This document shows positions 48,416-61,800 of a DNA stretch of 64,000 nucleotides, piece by piece; within the stretch, counting starts at the first letter, position 1, and each line of letters starts with the position of its first letter. The DNA comes from Azolla caroliniana. Its lineage: Eukaryota; Polypodiophyta. Under the pieces are notes generated by a model, which ran no database searches, was not told where the DNA came from, and saw only the letters and a list, made by a program, of their open reading frames with translations. Where the stretch lies: positions 8,928,001 to 8,992,000 of the forward strand of contig JBHGNT010000006.1 of assembly GCA_043228905.1 (NCBI GenBank), given 5' to 3'. The position numbers were made by a program, and so were the translations under genes.

Positions 48416-49992
48416 GGTCAAGTGGATCGACACCCTTCTTTCTCTCTCTTCTCTATTTTCCTATCTGATATTTCCTTATCTTTTGCTTACATTGGGATTA
48501 AGCTCTAACACGTGGCAACAATATTTGGACATTGTGGACAAGTTTTCCACCCTTCAAGTTTGTTACTAGTTTTAGAAGATTGATTCACAAGTATTATTTC
48601 ATTTGGAGATATTCCCACATTTGATTAGTTTATCTCTTGTTTCCATTGTATAGTTGTTTATCAGCCGCAATGTGGTTTTTTATTTTCTTTGAAGCCTCTT
48701 TTCTTCCATGCATGATATTGCCTAATAGATCATCAAAGGCTATTACTTGTTACTACACCCCAAAACGTCTAATCTTTCATGCGCTCTCCATTTTTCTTTC
48801 CCTAGCTTCATAATCTATTCCAATTAATTTGTCAAGCCAAATGGATAAATATGCAATGATGGTCACCGATGTTCCTATTGCTAGCATAGTCAACAATGGA
48901 GTTGGAATGCGTTCACCCACTAATTCAAGATATTCCCCATGATAAGTAGGACAATTCACTTTTAAAATAAAATGTACATTCATATGTAAAGTATACTTTA
49001 TTGTGTAATGCCAAATATGTACAATTACTTGGTTTATAAATTATAATGTTAAAGTATAAATAAATAAATGGGTTGTCCATGATGTAATCTCTCTCCATCA
49101 TCATTGGTAGAAGCTCACAATCTAGGCATGTCTCCAAAAGTTGTAACAAGATGTTAAAGCCAGAGCTCTAAATAAAAAAAATGATTTTGAATAAGTCTTT
49201 GAAAAATTATGAATGATACATGATACACATAGTAGGGAAATGTGTCCTTGTAACTATGATGTGAGTGATTGAAGATTGATATTGAAATGAAAAAAAGAGA
49301 ATAGGGTTGGTGCATCAAACAATGCCACTGTGTTTGATACCCAGATAACTGAAATGCATTAAGTAACACATCAATAAGATTACACAGTGATGTTAAGGAA
49401 CTAAAGGTGTATAAATTTGTTACTCACATACCATAACATCAAAGGCATAGAATCGAGAGAACCCAAGTTTGATCCTTGTCACAGCCTCAGCCCCAGCCCT
49501 ATCCCTATCCCATAGCATTTGATCTCTCGCAGATGGTAATATTAAGTGTATTTATTTTTCTATCTATCTGCAGATAAATGATAAGCAACTATCTAAATTG
49601 AGTTAAAATGCTTGAAAATATTCATGCAAAACAACGATATACCAACTGCCTCCAATAAATATATCAGAATAGAGTTGGGTGTCCACATGCAGAGCATTGA
49701 TGAACAATAGACTCATATATGCATGATATGCAGTTTATTCCACAATAGCCTAGCAACTTTAAATGCATTGACCAGAAAGGTTTGCAGCATCATTTTGTTG
49801 AGATAGCAAGATGAATAAATCAGCAATCTTGCTGATGTGTATACAACTCAAAACAGCAGAGAATGACAGAAAAAATTTATAGTTGTAATAATATCTTCAC
49901 CATAAAGCATCATGCGAAGATAAATATTAGTTAGCAAAACTCTTTAGTAGCACTATTGTCCCCCTAAAGTCTCTTGAGAAGAGGATTGGAAG
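48416..49992. other. Gene-free spacer
   Basis: No recognised coding sequence. Downstream flank of the rhomboid gene, whose 3' UTR must lie just below 49993. Confidence 0.5.
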
Positions 49993-52900
49993 TTAAAACC
50001 TGATTTTCAAGAATGCTAAGAGTGCGACCAGAGCTCCCCCAAGATGAGCAGGCCCTGAGACATCTGTATCACCCTTCATTCAATAACGTGATTGAGTCAG
50101 ATCTATTGTTTTCCAAGGCAAAAGAAGATACAAAGAAAGAATCTTACACTATCATGCTTACATAAATGCCTAGGACTTTCATTAACTGTATGGAAATGCA
50201 GACAAACTAGCTTCAAATAGCATAGCAAACAAGAATGTCAAACACCTCACACAAATACCTCAATACGCCCTTCCAAAGGTCCATTAAACCATATACTTAG
50301 AATGTCCCAATTTCTAAGTTGCTGGCCAATATGAGGTAGATTCACGAGGAAGAAGATGGAAAACTTCAGCTTATAAATAAGCTGATGAACTAATGGGTAA
50401 CTAACCAAAGTCAAATAATCTTGAAAGAAATGACATCAACCATAAGGATCAAACATTAATTGAACTCGAACTGTCATAGTATAAAAAAATTTGAATGTTA
50501 TATTTACAACCTCTATATGGTCTTGAGTGTTAATCCAGCACTTATTGGTTTGGTTGCTCCAACTTATTTTACTACGCAATTTACATCCAAAGTGAAATGC
50601 AGTCATTCATAAATGCAAAGATATCTATATATGAATCACATATTCATCATTGCATATACAAGAACAGAAAATGGAATACAAATAGATCAAATGTCCTTAA
50701 ACATTATAGTCCGGCCTGGTTTCGTCACAAAAATATTTACAATTAGTTACAAATAAAATATACTTCATAGAATGTTATACTGGTGATGAATATGCCAGAT
50801 TAAATATCCATATTTAACATGCTTTATCACAAAACGTGTTGTCAATATAATTAAAAACTTCATTCTTCAAACAATCAAATGTATAAAAAGAGAAAGAAAA
50901 TACCTGCTTGGCTAACCATAGATCCCTTCCAATAATTATCAGTCCCTGCAGTTCCAAGCATATATATTATTTCAATAATAGTCTACAAATAAATTGCATA
51001 AATCAAAGAGCTCAAATAAGATACCAGTAGTGCTGCAGGCATGGGAATGAACATTTGAAAAAATATAATTTGCTTTGGATGGAGAAAAATATTGAGCAAC
51101 ATAATGCTTGTAACTGCTCCACTTGCACCCTGAACATGAATTGCATTAGTTTTGAAATTTAGAATATGAAAATTAAGATCAACACATACATTACACATCA
51201 CTACCATACCAATGCTGTTGGAGAGTATCGAGGGTTGTAAAAGTATCTTGGAGTTTTCTGTCACAGAAAATGCAATATAAATATGAGTGATCAAAAAATT
51301 CATTTGTCATGAGAATTGACAGCAAAAATATGAATGACCTGCAACCAAGGATATATGTAAGTATAGTAAAGTAAATGGCCAAATGATCCACCAACAGCAC
51401 CCGCAACATATATTGTCAAAAGATACTTTCCCCCAAATGTTCTGCCAATCTGAACTGATGCTTGCAAAAATAAATTGAAATGCTCAATCAGAAGTATGAG
51501 GATCTTCATGCTTGTAGGATCTCAAAAATATGAAATTGGTTCTTGTGAGAATGGAATGTTTGATGAAATTAAGATTAAAGACCAGAAAGATAGAGACTTC
51601 CAAGAATCAGCTGGTAATATCAAAAGATGTGGCACTCATACCTTTAAATGCCAAATCTCCTGTTTTAGTCTTTTTATTGGATCATTAACGATAATTACTT
51701 TTCGTAGAACCAACCTCTGAGCCAAAGAAATACAGCCCTATCATATTTGACAGCAAATGACTCCCATCCCGTTGGCTGAAAGCAGATGTCAGTATTGTGT
51801 ATAGTCGTCCACTCAAGACAGAATCAACTGACACCTGTCCACACAGTACAAGCAACATGTGGGCGAATCCATGCAATAAACTAGAGTCTGGATTCTTAAT
51901 CCTTGAATCAGAAATATAGACAGATTGAAATATATTAGAAATATGATCATCACAAAATAAACTACAGTGTTTTCGATACAATCATTGTATGCATGATTAT
52001 CCTACCTACTGATGGGAAAGCTCAAAGGGCTCTTTGTATCTCACCGTGAAATGCTTATCCATGAACCTAACATTCATTTGCTGCCACATCACATAAACAG
52101 CCACATTGGTCCCAATCAAAGTCCAAAGGACAGTAGTTGCATTAAACAAGTCTGGCCCTCTGCAAATCAGTTAGCAGACATGAAACCAAAAAAATAAGTT
52201 TAAAATGTTGCTTTAGAAGAGACATCATATAACATATAGAAGAGAGAAATATTTGATAACCATCTTGTCAACGGTCGGTTGTGGTGCTTGCTTACTTCCA
52301 GCTAATGATTCCTTGATGTTAAGCTTGCTGACCATCACTCAAATATACAGTAATTACCAATGCATAAGGATTCACCAATCACTACCCAGGTGGTCTATCC
52401 AGTTGCTTCACCAGCACCATTGGTGTAAAACAGGGTTGCCCCCTATCACCGACTCTTTTTGGGATCTACATTGATGAGATCACTGATTTTATTACTCGTA
52501 AGGGAGGCAACGGAGTAGCCATGGGGTTTACGCAAGTTGGTCTCTTACTCTACGCAGATGACATAGTTTTGCTCTCGGAGTCTGAACACGACCTACAAAA
52601 GCACCTTAATGCCCTAGATGACTTTTGCACACAACGAGGAGTGGTAGTGAATCTAGCGAAAACTAAAGTCCTTATCTTTCATACATCATCTCGAGTTAGG
52701 AATCAATGTCACCTAATCCTCTCTCATAAACCAATTGAGGTAGTTGGATCATATGTATATATGGGAGTCACTTTTAGTGCTCATTCAGGTAAATTCTCGA
52801 TGACCCAAGCAGCCAAAGATAGGCTAGCGAGAGGGTATGCATCCCTCTCACTCTTAGAGAGACGATGCCACCAGACATACTTTCAAGAGCCACGGACTAA

Positions 52901-55685
52901 GGGATGGCTCTTCGACTCATTAGTGACCCCTTCCCTCATGTATGCATCAGTAGTATAGGCTCCAGGTCAACTCCGAAGCAAATCGACAATATCACATGAC
53001 ATTATTAGAGCAGAATTCAATTTGCCCCCGATGTTAGTAGAAACACTTTTCCAATTGGTAGTTTTCATTCACAGGATACATAGCCAACCACAAGATAGGA
53101 TATCCCGTCAAGCTTTTGAGGCATCCTGATCCCTATATATGTCCGGCGATACTAGCTCTTGGTATAGCACTATAGTGAGTTAGTTACTTGTAAATGGCAT
53201 AGACATTAATAACCTACCTCCCCTTAAGTATAACCATGGGACTAATCAAACTTTAATCTCTCATGAGGACCGTAATAAAGTAATACGCCAAGAAATATCG
53301 CAAATTTACACCCAATATAAATGGATCACCCCACGAGAGCCACTCCCATCTAAATGTTGTACTATAACGAACACTTCATGCACTTCTCTAAGTTAGGTTT
53401 TATTACACGACCAAAATATCTAAATACATTCTTATCAAATGCACTAAAGGTATTCATTGGACAACTTAGGATATCATCTCACCAACTTGAGATTGAGAAT
53501 GGCCATGCTAATAAAGTCCCTAGAGAGGAAAGGATATGTAGGTTATGTCACATAGAGATAGAGGATAAGTATTCCTTTACATGCAAGTGTCCAACTTATG
53601 CCGAGAAAAGGGTGAAATACCAAGACATACTAGGACCCTCTCCCACCCTCTCCAAACTATTAGATACCCCGGATATAAAGAGACTAGGTAGATATATCTT
53701 AGAGCTAAAACAACATAGGGAAAATAAACTACAAAGTGTTAACCATAACCATTTTAATATTCACCAACATGTAACTAATGTAATTTTTCAGGAACAAGGG
53801 GAGACAATGAATGTGGACACACCTACACCACTCGGCCTCTCTCTTGATGAAGCAAAAACGCAAAGAACAACTGAACGCCCTCGGATGTCGGGCTTCAAAG
53901 CAACTCAACGTGGAATAGAAACAATTAAGAAGATAAGGGAACGTGAGCTACGCCACCTAGAAGCTATGGTTGGGGTACCTTTTACATTGGGACCACGAGC
54001 CACATCCACATCGAAACCCTTTGACCTCCCGCTTCTTTACGAGAGACTTGGATAGAAATGAAACTAGGCCTAGTATAAAGTCATTTCCTTATAGAACATG
54101 TTTTTATACTAGAATTCTTTAGCTTAAGTTCTAATTTTTTTTTTATTTTTTTTTTACTTTGGATGAATGGGTAAATACCCCATTTTTGTTGTAAACCAAT
54201 TGTTTCATGGGCCAATTTTGGTCTTAGAAGACGTTAAGATATCTTTCTTTCTTTCTCAAGGCCAGGATAAGTACATAACAGCTTTTTTTCAATTTGATAA
54301 AGAGGCTACTTCATATAGCAATAAGACTCCTAATAATCGGATTTTATGCTCAGTGCTTTACTAAAATTCTTCCAAAAAATAATGTGTATATCATCTTGTT
54401 AAATAATTCTTTTAACTGCTTCTTCAGAAAAAAGAGTGTACATCATCTTATTAACCAAGTTTGTACTAGCGTAAAAGCTTATGAATCCATCTGCTACATA
54501 AAATATAGTCAAAGAGGAGAAAAAAATGATAGAAAGCACAATCCTTATATCCAATTTTAACCCTTGGGACAAGATTGATCCGCTGATATCATAAATAAAA
54601 TACCTGTAATCGTATCATGATTCTATATACTTTATCAGGGTTTTCTGGATGCTTTCCCTTGCAAGCTGTAATGTTCCCAGAGAAAATATTATGTTAAGGA
54701 AAAGACTAGAGTGCTGCTATGATTGAAACGAGAACGTCATGATCTTTAGCACTTTTTTGAACCTTAAACTGTTTTCCATCTGAAGCTTTGATGTACTGAG
54801 AACATGCCATATCTAAGAAAAGACGAGATTTCTTCTCCGATCAGAAGAGAAACAAAAAGAATACCTTCACCACTTTTCTTTAACATTAACTATTTGCTTT
54901 TCAAGCTGTAATGTTCATTGAGAATACAAAGTGTAAGAACGATAGTAGCTTACTTCTCTATTTCATAAAGAAAGAAGACGTTTAGTCCCCATATTTTTAT
55001 ACATCCTTTCTCATCTTTCTGTTATCAAGGTACACAAAATGTAAGAGAACAACTAGCTTTTTGTGATCAGAAAGCAAAGGATAAATTTTTCTGCGTTTCC
55101 CTACATTTGCTCCCCATTACTCTAAGCCTTGATCGTCTATGTTTTCAGAACACACGATATATGTAAGGAAATGATCAGAAGGCAAAGATGAGGAATCTCA
55201 TATACGCTATGATCGAGTAGTGTCTGAATTCAAAGATCGCGAACATACTTCTTATTTGATTATAAACAGAAGAGATGGGGAACATGTACATATATTTACC
55301 CCGAGTAGCGTCTGGAGAGGAAGGATCCATTGAAACTCTTGAAACGATGATGGTATGGGGATGACGTAAACGGAAAGGGACGAAGAGCAGATCGCAATCC
55401 AGCCACTGCAAAAGAATGAAAAAAGGGGGAGGAGGAGGAGGAAGAAGAATGAATGGTGGGAGAAGGAGTAAGAAAGGCGAAATTCGGAGGTTTGCTGTAA
55501 TGGCGGCAATGAGGAGGAGGATGACAATGGCGACGAGGAGGAGGAGGAGGAGGATAATGGAGATGGTGATGGTGATGGAGATGGTGATGGAAGCTCGCAG
55601 ATGAATCAGAGGGAGAGAAAGGAAGAAGAAGGCGATTACGAAGAAGGAGAAGGCGACGACGAGTGAGATTGGAGGTCAGAGACAT
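49993..55685 (-). CDS. RBL12: Mitochondrial rhomboid-like intramembrane serine protease (RBL12/PARL type)
   Basis: Eight exons on the minus strand, all phases consistent: 55685-55300, 52159-52045, 51834-51715, 51449-51339, 51257-51210, 51129-51025, 50945-50904, 50073-49993; 335 residues, the size of plant RBL12. Rhomboids cut substrates within the membrane using a Ser-His dyad. The N-terminus MSLTSNLTRRRLLLLRNRLL is Arg/Leu-rich and fits a mitochondrial presequence; a His/Pro-rich stretch follows. Conserved parts: LYTILTSAFSQ, HLLSNMIGLYFFG (HxxxN near 193-197), YVAGAVGGSFGHLLYY, ALGASGAV with the catalytic Ser near 263, and GPAHLGGALVALLAF with the catalytic His near 319. It ends FLKIRF. Intron 1 is about 3.1 kb and contains a LINE in the opposite orientation. 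The ATG at 55685 is the first in frame. The orthology call to RBL12 rests on presequence type, length and motif similarity. Confidence 0.9.
52382..54260 (+). mobile_element. LINE family B copy in intron 1 of the rhomboid gene
   Basis: Starts just before RT motif B (GVKQGCPLSPTLFG near 52428) and continues through LLYADDIVLLSESEHDLQKH (52547), VNLAKTKVLIF, the zinc knuckle CRLCHIEIEDKYSFTCKCP (near 53540) and the C-terminal end to the stop near 54054. The 3' UTR has GGCCAATTTTGGTC near 54212 and CTTT repeats to 54260. Relative to the 12-kb copy about 60 bases are missing near 52960 and the frame is broken around there. It lies antisense to the host gene. Confidence 0.9.
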
Positions 55686-57463
55686 GGCTGAAAGGGAGAG
55701 GGAGAGATTGGAGATAAAGAGACAGACAGACAGTTTGGATTTGAAACAGAAGGGAAATGGAAAGCTTGACTCAGACTGAGGCAAAGCAGGCGATGGAGCT
55801 CAGCGAGGGAGAAGGAGAAGGAGAAGGAGAAGGAGAGCAGCAGCAAACCATCATATTATTACATATGTACATACATATATAACATACATATTCCATTCCT
55901 TCCTTCTTCCTCTTACTTTCTCTTTAATCTTTCTTTCTTTGCTTCCTATAGCTTAAGGCTTCCTAAGCTTTGCTTGGGTCTTCCAAACTTACGCAAATAC
56001 CCCTGCCTTCATGAATCATCTTAAAATTTAGCATTTCCAAAATTACAGAAATACCCCTCCACCAAGTTCCCATCCCACCAACATGGCAAAACACACACAC
56101 TTATAGCTACCTTGATTACATGTGGTGGTCATTGATTCCACTCACATGACCATGGCATTCTGAACCATGTGCTTGTACAAGAATACAATGCGTGTGGTTA
56201 ACAATTGGATCTTTGGATTTTCCTCACACGAGGAAGTTTGACTTCCTTTGCCTTATATACAATGGACTCGGCCTTCGCTTAATGGCACGTCCTCAACGGA
56301 CGGTGTTGACACATTCCCATGTCCTCTTACCTAAGCTCAACTTCAACAATGATGTGACCTTCTTCTAACGAAAAGAATCATGGGTTGCTTGGAATAATAC
56401 AATAGTTGTATGAATGAAAACAATACACAATAGGAGTCGCATGATAAACCTGTTACTAACATAACCTTATGAACTAAATTTACAACTAATTTAAATGTTT
56501 CACACGTATGGTGAGTGGGAAGTTGTTTATCTTAGAATGTGAGACAAACAATAAGAACTTATTAAACGTGATGCTTCTAGAAGCCTAAGGTGTTGGGGAA
56601 TTAATTTCAAGGGTTTAGGGACCATCAAAACTTTATTGGCGAGGCAAAGTTCTTTTCTTTCGGATATGTCCACCTCAACATCCTATGTATAACATAAGGT
56701 ATTATTCAATTGCATGAGATACCGATGGTAGTTTATGTTCTATTGCTTTCCTTTGCTTGGGGATGGTCAATGTGGTTAAACACATTAAAACAAATACTTT
56801 GTTAATCTAAATATTCATAATGTACCATTAGTATTTCGATTTGCAATGTCAAATCTCCAACTTATTCATTGCAATATCGAAGAGCTTCGTTCATTCATTG
56901 GGTTTTGGTAGTTTTTTAGGAAAATATCTTCGTAATAATGCATTACAACTGATTATGTTGTTAATTGATCTTTTAAATAGTAAAGGGAGAAGAATCTCAT
57001 GTTTCCTAATTAGAGGCCGCTAGTTACATCCTATTTGCGCTAGCTACAATCAAATATGCATGACATAACATAACCTATTTAATCAACTAGGTCTCAGACC
57101 ACAGGTTTCCAGCCTCCCAAGGAAGTTCAATTATCATCATCATCCATGATCTCTCTCTCTCTATATATATATGTGTGTGTGTGTCTACATATATATATAA
57201 TCTTTACTCGAAGTTAGTACTATGGGCGACACTTGGATGTAGAGCGTAAGAAGATGTATGTGTTACGTGTATGTGGTTGAGGAAATTCATGAAGCAACGA
57301 GGGGTATCGGGTGAATTGTTTGAAATACGAGGGAAGGGTATTTTCAGGAATTATTGGAAATACGAGGAAGGGAGTCTCGATATACGAGGGAAGGGTATTT
57401 GAGAAATTTTGAGGAAAGGGTATTTCTGGAGTTTCATGAAAGATAAAACATTTCTCATGTTCT
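55686..57463. other. Spacer between divergent genes
   Basis: The two flanking genes are transcribed away from each other. GGAGAA repeats near 55809-55835 lie in the probable leader of the rhomboid gene. Near 55995-56070 and again (opposite strand) at 57325-57430 there are degenerate AAATACCCCT / AGGGGTATTT-type units. Dinucleotide TA/TG runs lie at 57160-57200. No gene was recognised. Confidence 0.5.
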
Positions 57464-57481
57464 GTGGAATCTTGTTTAGAC

Positions 57482-57512
<31 letters not shown>

Positions 57513-57537
57513 CAGAGACAGAGACAGAGACAGAGAA
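57482..57537. repeat. (GA)n/(GACAGA)n microsatellite in the NMT leader
   Basis: GA dinucleotides followed by about seven CAGAGA hexamers, ending 4 bases before the start codon at 57542. It is open in the gene's frame and preceded by an in-frame ATG at 57464. Confidence 0.95.
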
Positions 57538-57541
57538 TCGC

Positions 57542-58825
57542 ATGGCAGAGCTTTCATCGATCGGAGAGGAAGATCTGGATTCTGACGATGACATATCCGA
57601 CGAAGAAGATCTGTCGAAGCCTCTGCAAAAAGAAGACCATGAAGGGGACGAAGAAAAAGAAAACGACGAGGATGAAGTAGAAGAAGAAAACGATGAGCAA
57701 CAAGATGAAGAGGAAGAGGAAGGACCCATTGATCCTCCACATGGCGTGGCCGAGATTCGAACCCAACCCTACACCCTGCCCAAGCACTACGAATGGTGTA
57801 CATGTGACGTGAACCATGAAGAAACCATGAGTGAGATCTACAACCTTCTGAAACACAACTATGTCGAAGATGTGGAAAGCATGTTTCGCTTCGATTATTC
57901 CATGGAATTCTTGAAATGGGCACTTTGCCCACCGCGTCATTGCCCAGATTGGCATGTCGGCGTGCGAGTCGAGCGCACCAAACGCATTGTGGCATTCATC
58001 ACCGGTGTCCCTTCAAGAATCAAAATCCGGGGCAAAACCGTGGAGATGGCTGAAATTAACTTCCTTTGTATTCACAAGAAGCTTAGGTCCAAGAGACTGA
58101 CACCACTGCTCATCAAAGAACTTACTCGTCGTGTACATATCATGGACATATGGCACGCCGTATACACTACTGGCATTGTGTTACATACACCCCCACCTTT
58201 TGGCATGTCCCAGTATTGGCACAGGTCATTGAATCCGAAGAAGCTTGTCGAAATCGGATTCTCGTGCCCTCGCTCGACATTGACGAATGCCATTAAGTTT
58301 TACAAACTGCCTCACATGCCGCTGACCTCTGGCTTCAGAGCTATGAAGAGATCTGATGTTGAGGCCATCCAGTCACTTCTCGGAAGTTACCTCGCACAAT
58401 TCACTGTGGCCCCCGAATTCTCTAAAGAAGATATTGAGCATTGGTTCATGCCCACTCGTGATGATGATGTTATACATACCTTTGTAGTCGAAGACCCTGA
58501 GTCAGGAAATGTTACAGACTTTTGCAGCTTCTATATACTCCCATCGACCATTTTAGGCAATGAAAAGTATAAAGTGCTCAAAGCGGCATATTCATTCTAT
58601 AATGTGAGTACAAAAACGTCTCTTTGTCAGTTAATGAAGGATGCTCTAATTGTGGCAAAGCAAAAGGGGATAGATGTGTTTAATGCTCTTGATATCATGC
58701 ACAATAAAGATGTCTTTGAAGACCTCAAGTTTAAGCCCGGAGATGGGAATCTTCAATACTACTTGTACAATTATCATCTCAAGAGTCAATTACTCCCAGA
58801 GGAGTTGGGATTGTTGTTATTGTAG
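57542..58825 (+). CDS. NMT1: Glycylpeptide N-tetradecanoyltransferase (N-myristoyltransferase)
   Basis: Transfers myristate from myristoyl-CoA to the N-terminal glycine of cytosolic proteins. Intronless open frame of 427 residues, the family's usual length. A strongly acidic N-terminus (residues 5-62, rich in Asp/Glu) precedes the catalytic fold: YTLPKHYEWCTCDVNHEETM, the N-terminal NMT domain with INFLCIHKKLRSKRLTPLLI (acyl-CoA binding and oxyanion-hole region), QYWHRSLNPKKLVEIGF, then the C-terminal domain with HWFMPTRDDDVIHTFVVED, TDFCSFYILPSTILGN, KAAYSFYN, KGIDVFNALDIMHN and FKPGDGNLQYYLYNY. It ends ELGLLLL, fitting the C-terminal carboxylate that acts as catalytic base in this family. 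An upstream in-frame ATG at 57464 would add 26 residues encoded by a microsatellite; the shorter start is preferred because it begins at MAELSSIGEE next to the acidic region. No defect was seen. Confidence 0.95.
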   Translation: MAELSSIGEEDLDSDDDISDEEDLSKPLQKEDHEGDEEKENDEDEVEEENDEQQDEEEEEGPIDPPHGVAEIRTQPYTLPKHYEWCTCDVNHEETMSEIYNLLKHNYVEDVESMFRFDYSMEFLKWALCPPRHCPDWHVGVRVERTKRIVAFITGVPSRIKIRGKTVEMAEINFLCIHKKLRSKRLTPLLIKELTRRVHIMDIWHAVYTTGIVLHTPPPFGMSQYWHRSLNPKKLVEIGFSCPRSTLTNAIKFYKLPHMPLTSGFRAMKRSDVEAIQSLLGSYLAQFTVAPEFSKEDIEHWFMPTRDDDVIHTFVVEDPESGNVTDFCSFYILPSTILGNEKYKVLKAAYSFYNVSTKTSLCQLMKDALIVAKQKGIDVFNALDIMHNKDVFEDLKFKPGDGNLQYYLYNYHLKSQLLPEELGLLLL

Positions 58826-61800
58826 GGTTGGGGCCATTCATATATTCTTACGGCACCGCAAACACATGCTTATATCGATTCAGATGGCTGAAATGCTCGA
58901 GATTCTTCGCATCCTACTTTGGATGCTTAGATGAACTTTGAACTTTTGGGACTCTCGATTTCTCCAGCCATTTTGATTCGGGTTCTTGCATTGCAGATAT
59001 ACCCCATATGACCATGTGAGCTCATCCTTATACTGATTCAAAAAGCGAAAAAGCTCTATTTCTCTGCTTTCTGCTCCGGACGCAAAGGTAATCTTTGACC
59101 TTTCAATTTCTTGATGGGTTGGATTCATGACTCTTGCACTAGCTCAATAGCCAAAAAAGAAGAAGCAAAAGAAATGATATAAGACAAAATTAAAGCAGAA
59201 AAATAATAAATCATACATACCAAGAAATGAAACCCGAAAAAGATATGCATGGACTATGTTATGCAGTCTGGCAATTGTACCATGTGAAGATTCTTTCATT
59301 AACCTCTATATTGCATTTTCCGAAGATTCTTCCATTAACATGTAGCTTTAGGTGAATTATTTTCGGATTTTTATCTTCATCTCATTCATTGTTGATTTGT
59401 AACATTACCTCATTTATTATTGTTTTGTAACATTAAATAATTTATCATTGATTTGTAACAAAACCTCACTTATTGTTTATTTGTACCATTAACTCATTTA
59501 TTGTTGTGGTTTAAAAGATGGATTATGATTCTCCGAGCATATACATGGATTTGTAACCAAAATGGTTGCATTAATCTATCTCTCTATGAAAGCTTTTTTG
59601 GATTTGTAAATTTCCATCCTAAGCATATACATGGACTAGATTTGCCATTTGTAGATATTTTGTGATCCCTATGACGTAAATATCTATATATCCTACAATC
59701 TTGTGAAGTTTTGTGACCCCTTGTTATTTCTTGCAACATTTAAATGTTGAATTGTGCATCCCCTTTCAGCTTTCATGCAGCCTACTATTTCCTTTAAGCA
59801 TATGCTTGGTAATTTTAGTAAAAGGTAGGGTGGTTATGGTAGTGTGTGATGAGTTAGGGTAAGGCCCATGAGTGTTTTAGTCAAGATTTATTGCTGCAAT
59901 TATTAAACCAAGGAGGAAAAAATCTAATAAAACCATGTTTTGACAATTTTGCTTGGAATTAAGCACCTAACTTAATCTGTGGGTCTTTTTCGAACTAATT
60001 GAAGGATGTTTTCTGGAAAAAGAAGAAGAGAAAAACCTTCTTACAATACTTTATTTTACATGCTAAACTCTTGCTTTGCTCGCAAAAAACAATTAAAGAA
60101 CACACAATCAACAATAGACCTTTTATGCAATAGGAAATATTTCAACATGCTTTGAATTCTTTTCAATATGTCAAAATTTATAATAGACCTCTAATTTCAC
60201 AACTATCAATGGGTTCCGGACTGGATCCTGGTTATGGATGCAAACATAGAAATCAAATCTCCTTGTCTTCTATTTTTTCATTGCGAATAACAGCCTTTAG
60301 TGCTAAAGAAAAAACACCAATTGTCTAGCATCTAAGACACTAGTTCTAGAGAAAATGGCACCAACAACAGACATTGAGCTTAACAAGACAATAAGTAAAA
60401 GGGGATAGACTAAAGCCCAATAGAAAGCCTTGCCTTTGGTGACAAGGTTTATGAGTCATAATGCATGGTTTGGGATTTGGCTTAATGGGATATTGACGAT
60501 GAAATTTGGCAATAAATTTTGTGGTATTTATAAGATTCTACATAGGCACCAAAGTTTGGTAACTAGATGTATAACTTAATAAAACAATTAAGGTGTATGA
60601 TTTTGATGTAAAAAAGGTTTTGAACTCGTATGTTGGACCGTGAGCAAGCTCAATAGGAGGTGGAGAAACCACATGATATGCAATAAAGCTTGAAATGTAA
60701 GTTTCCAAAAGTGATAAATAGTTGTAGAACACTAGATGAGAACACATGAGGAGGGCTTTAGTGGATTCAATAAATGTTCATGCTTTGGGCACTTGTACTT
60801 TCAAACGTGCCTCTCGTGGATTCAATGGACGTCTTTACGTGTTAAGTCTTGTGAAGTTGCATAACATTGATGCATAATGTGATTAACAAGCTTGAAGGTT
60901 AACAAAAAATATGAAAATTAATAATAAATTTAGAACAATGTTTAGTGCCCAATCACAATGAAGAACCCTTTAAATATAGAATAACAATAAAGGTGGGCTT
61001 TACCAAAGAAACAAGAAAGAGAAAATTAATCAAATGAGGGAGGAGTTTTCAAGTTCGGTGGTTTGGGGTCCTGATCGATGATTGCATGCCTTTTGTCAAT
61101 GTAGTTTTCCATGATTCTCATTTCAAACTTCTCCCTTCAAGTACCTGCTTCTCTGTCTCATGCACCCGCCGCTCCACTTAAGAGAATCCCTAATAACCCA
61201 TTATCCTAACCCTAATAAACTAGCCCATTAAGAAGAAAAACCCTCAACCTTAACACAACCCTAGAAAGGAGAACTATAAAGAGAAGTGGCCTAATATCCA
61301 CTCTCACATTCATTGCAAGAAAACCCTAAATTAACTTTAAATAAAGAAGAAAAACCTAAAAGAAGTAGATAGGTAGATAAAAACACCAAAATCTTAAATC
61401 CCAAAAGGAGGAAGAAGTTGGAGAGGATGCTCTAAAGTTCTCCGTAAACAAAACCAAAACCCACAAATGATTGAACCCCAAAATGAGCCCTACCATGCCC
61501 TTTTCATAAATGCTCATCTACTCATTTTCATCAAGATTTAAAAAAATGATATGTAATTCCCATGTAAACACGTGTCCATGTGGTTTTTGTCTATGAATGG
61601 ATATACTTCTACTCCACATCAATATCGTTGAGTCGAAGAATCCGGACTAGTTTTTACCTTATTAGTAGCAAACTAGGCTAGGGTTTGTTGTCAATCATGC
61701 TCGATCCTCTAGCTTCGCAACCCTTGTCTAACTAGCACTCATACTTGCCCTCTCTTGTGTTAACTCTCCCTTAATACAAGATTAACATTTAGACACATAT

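Noticed and set aside
49485-49545. Possible extra last exon of the rhomboid gene
   Set aside because: The exon ending at 49993 already closes with FLKIRF and a stop directly in frame, matching the expected length.
55416-55604. Arg/Met-rich plus-strand open frame opposite the rhomboid first exon
   Set aside because: Shadow of the minus-strand exon, which has a clear presequence and splices into a conserved rhomboid domain.
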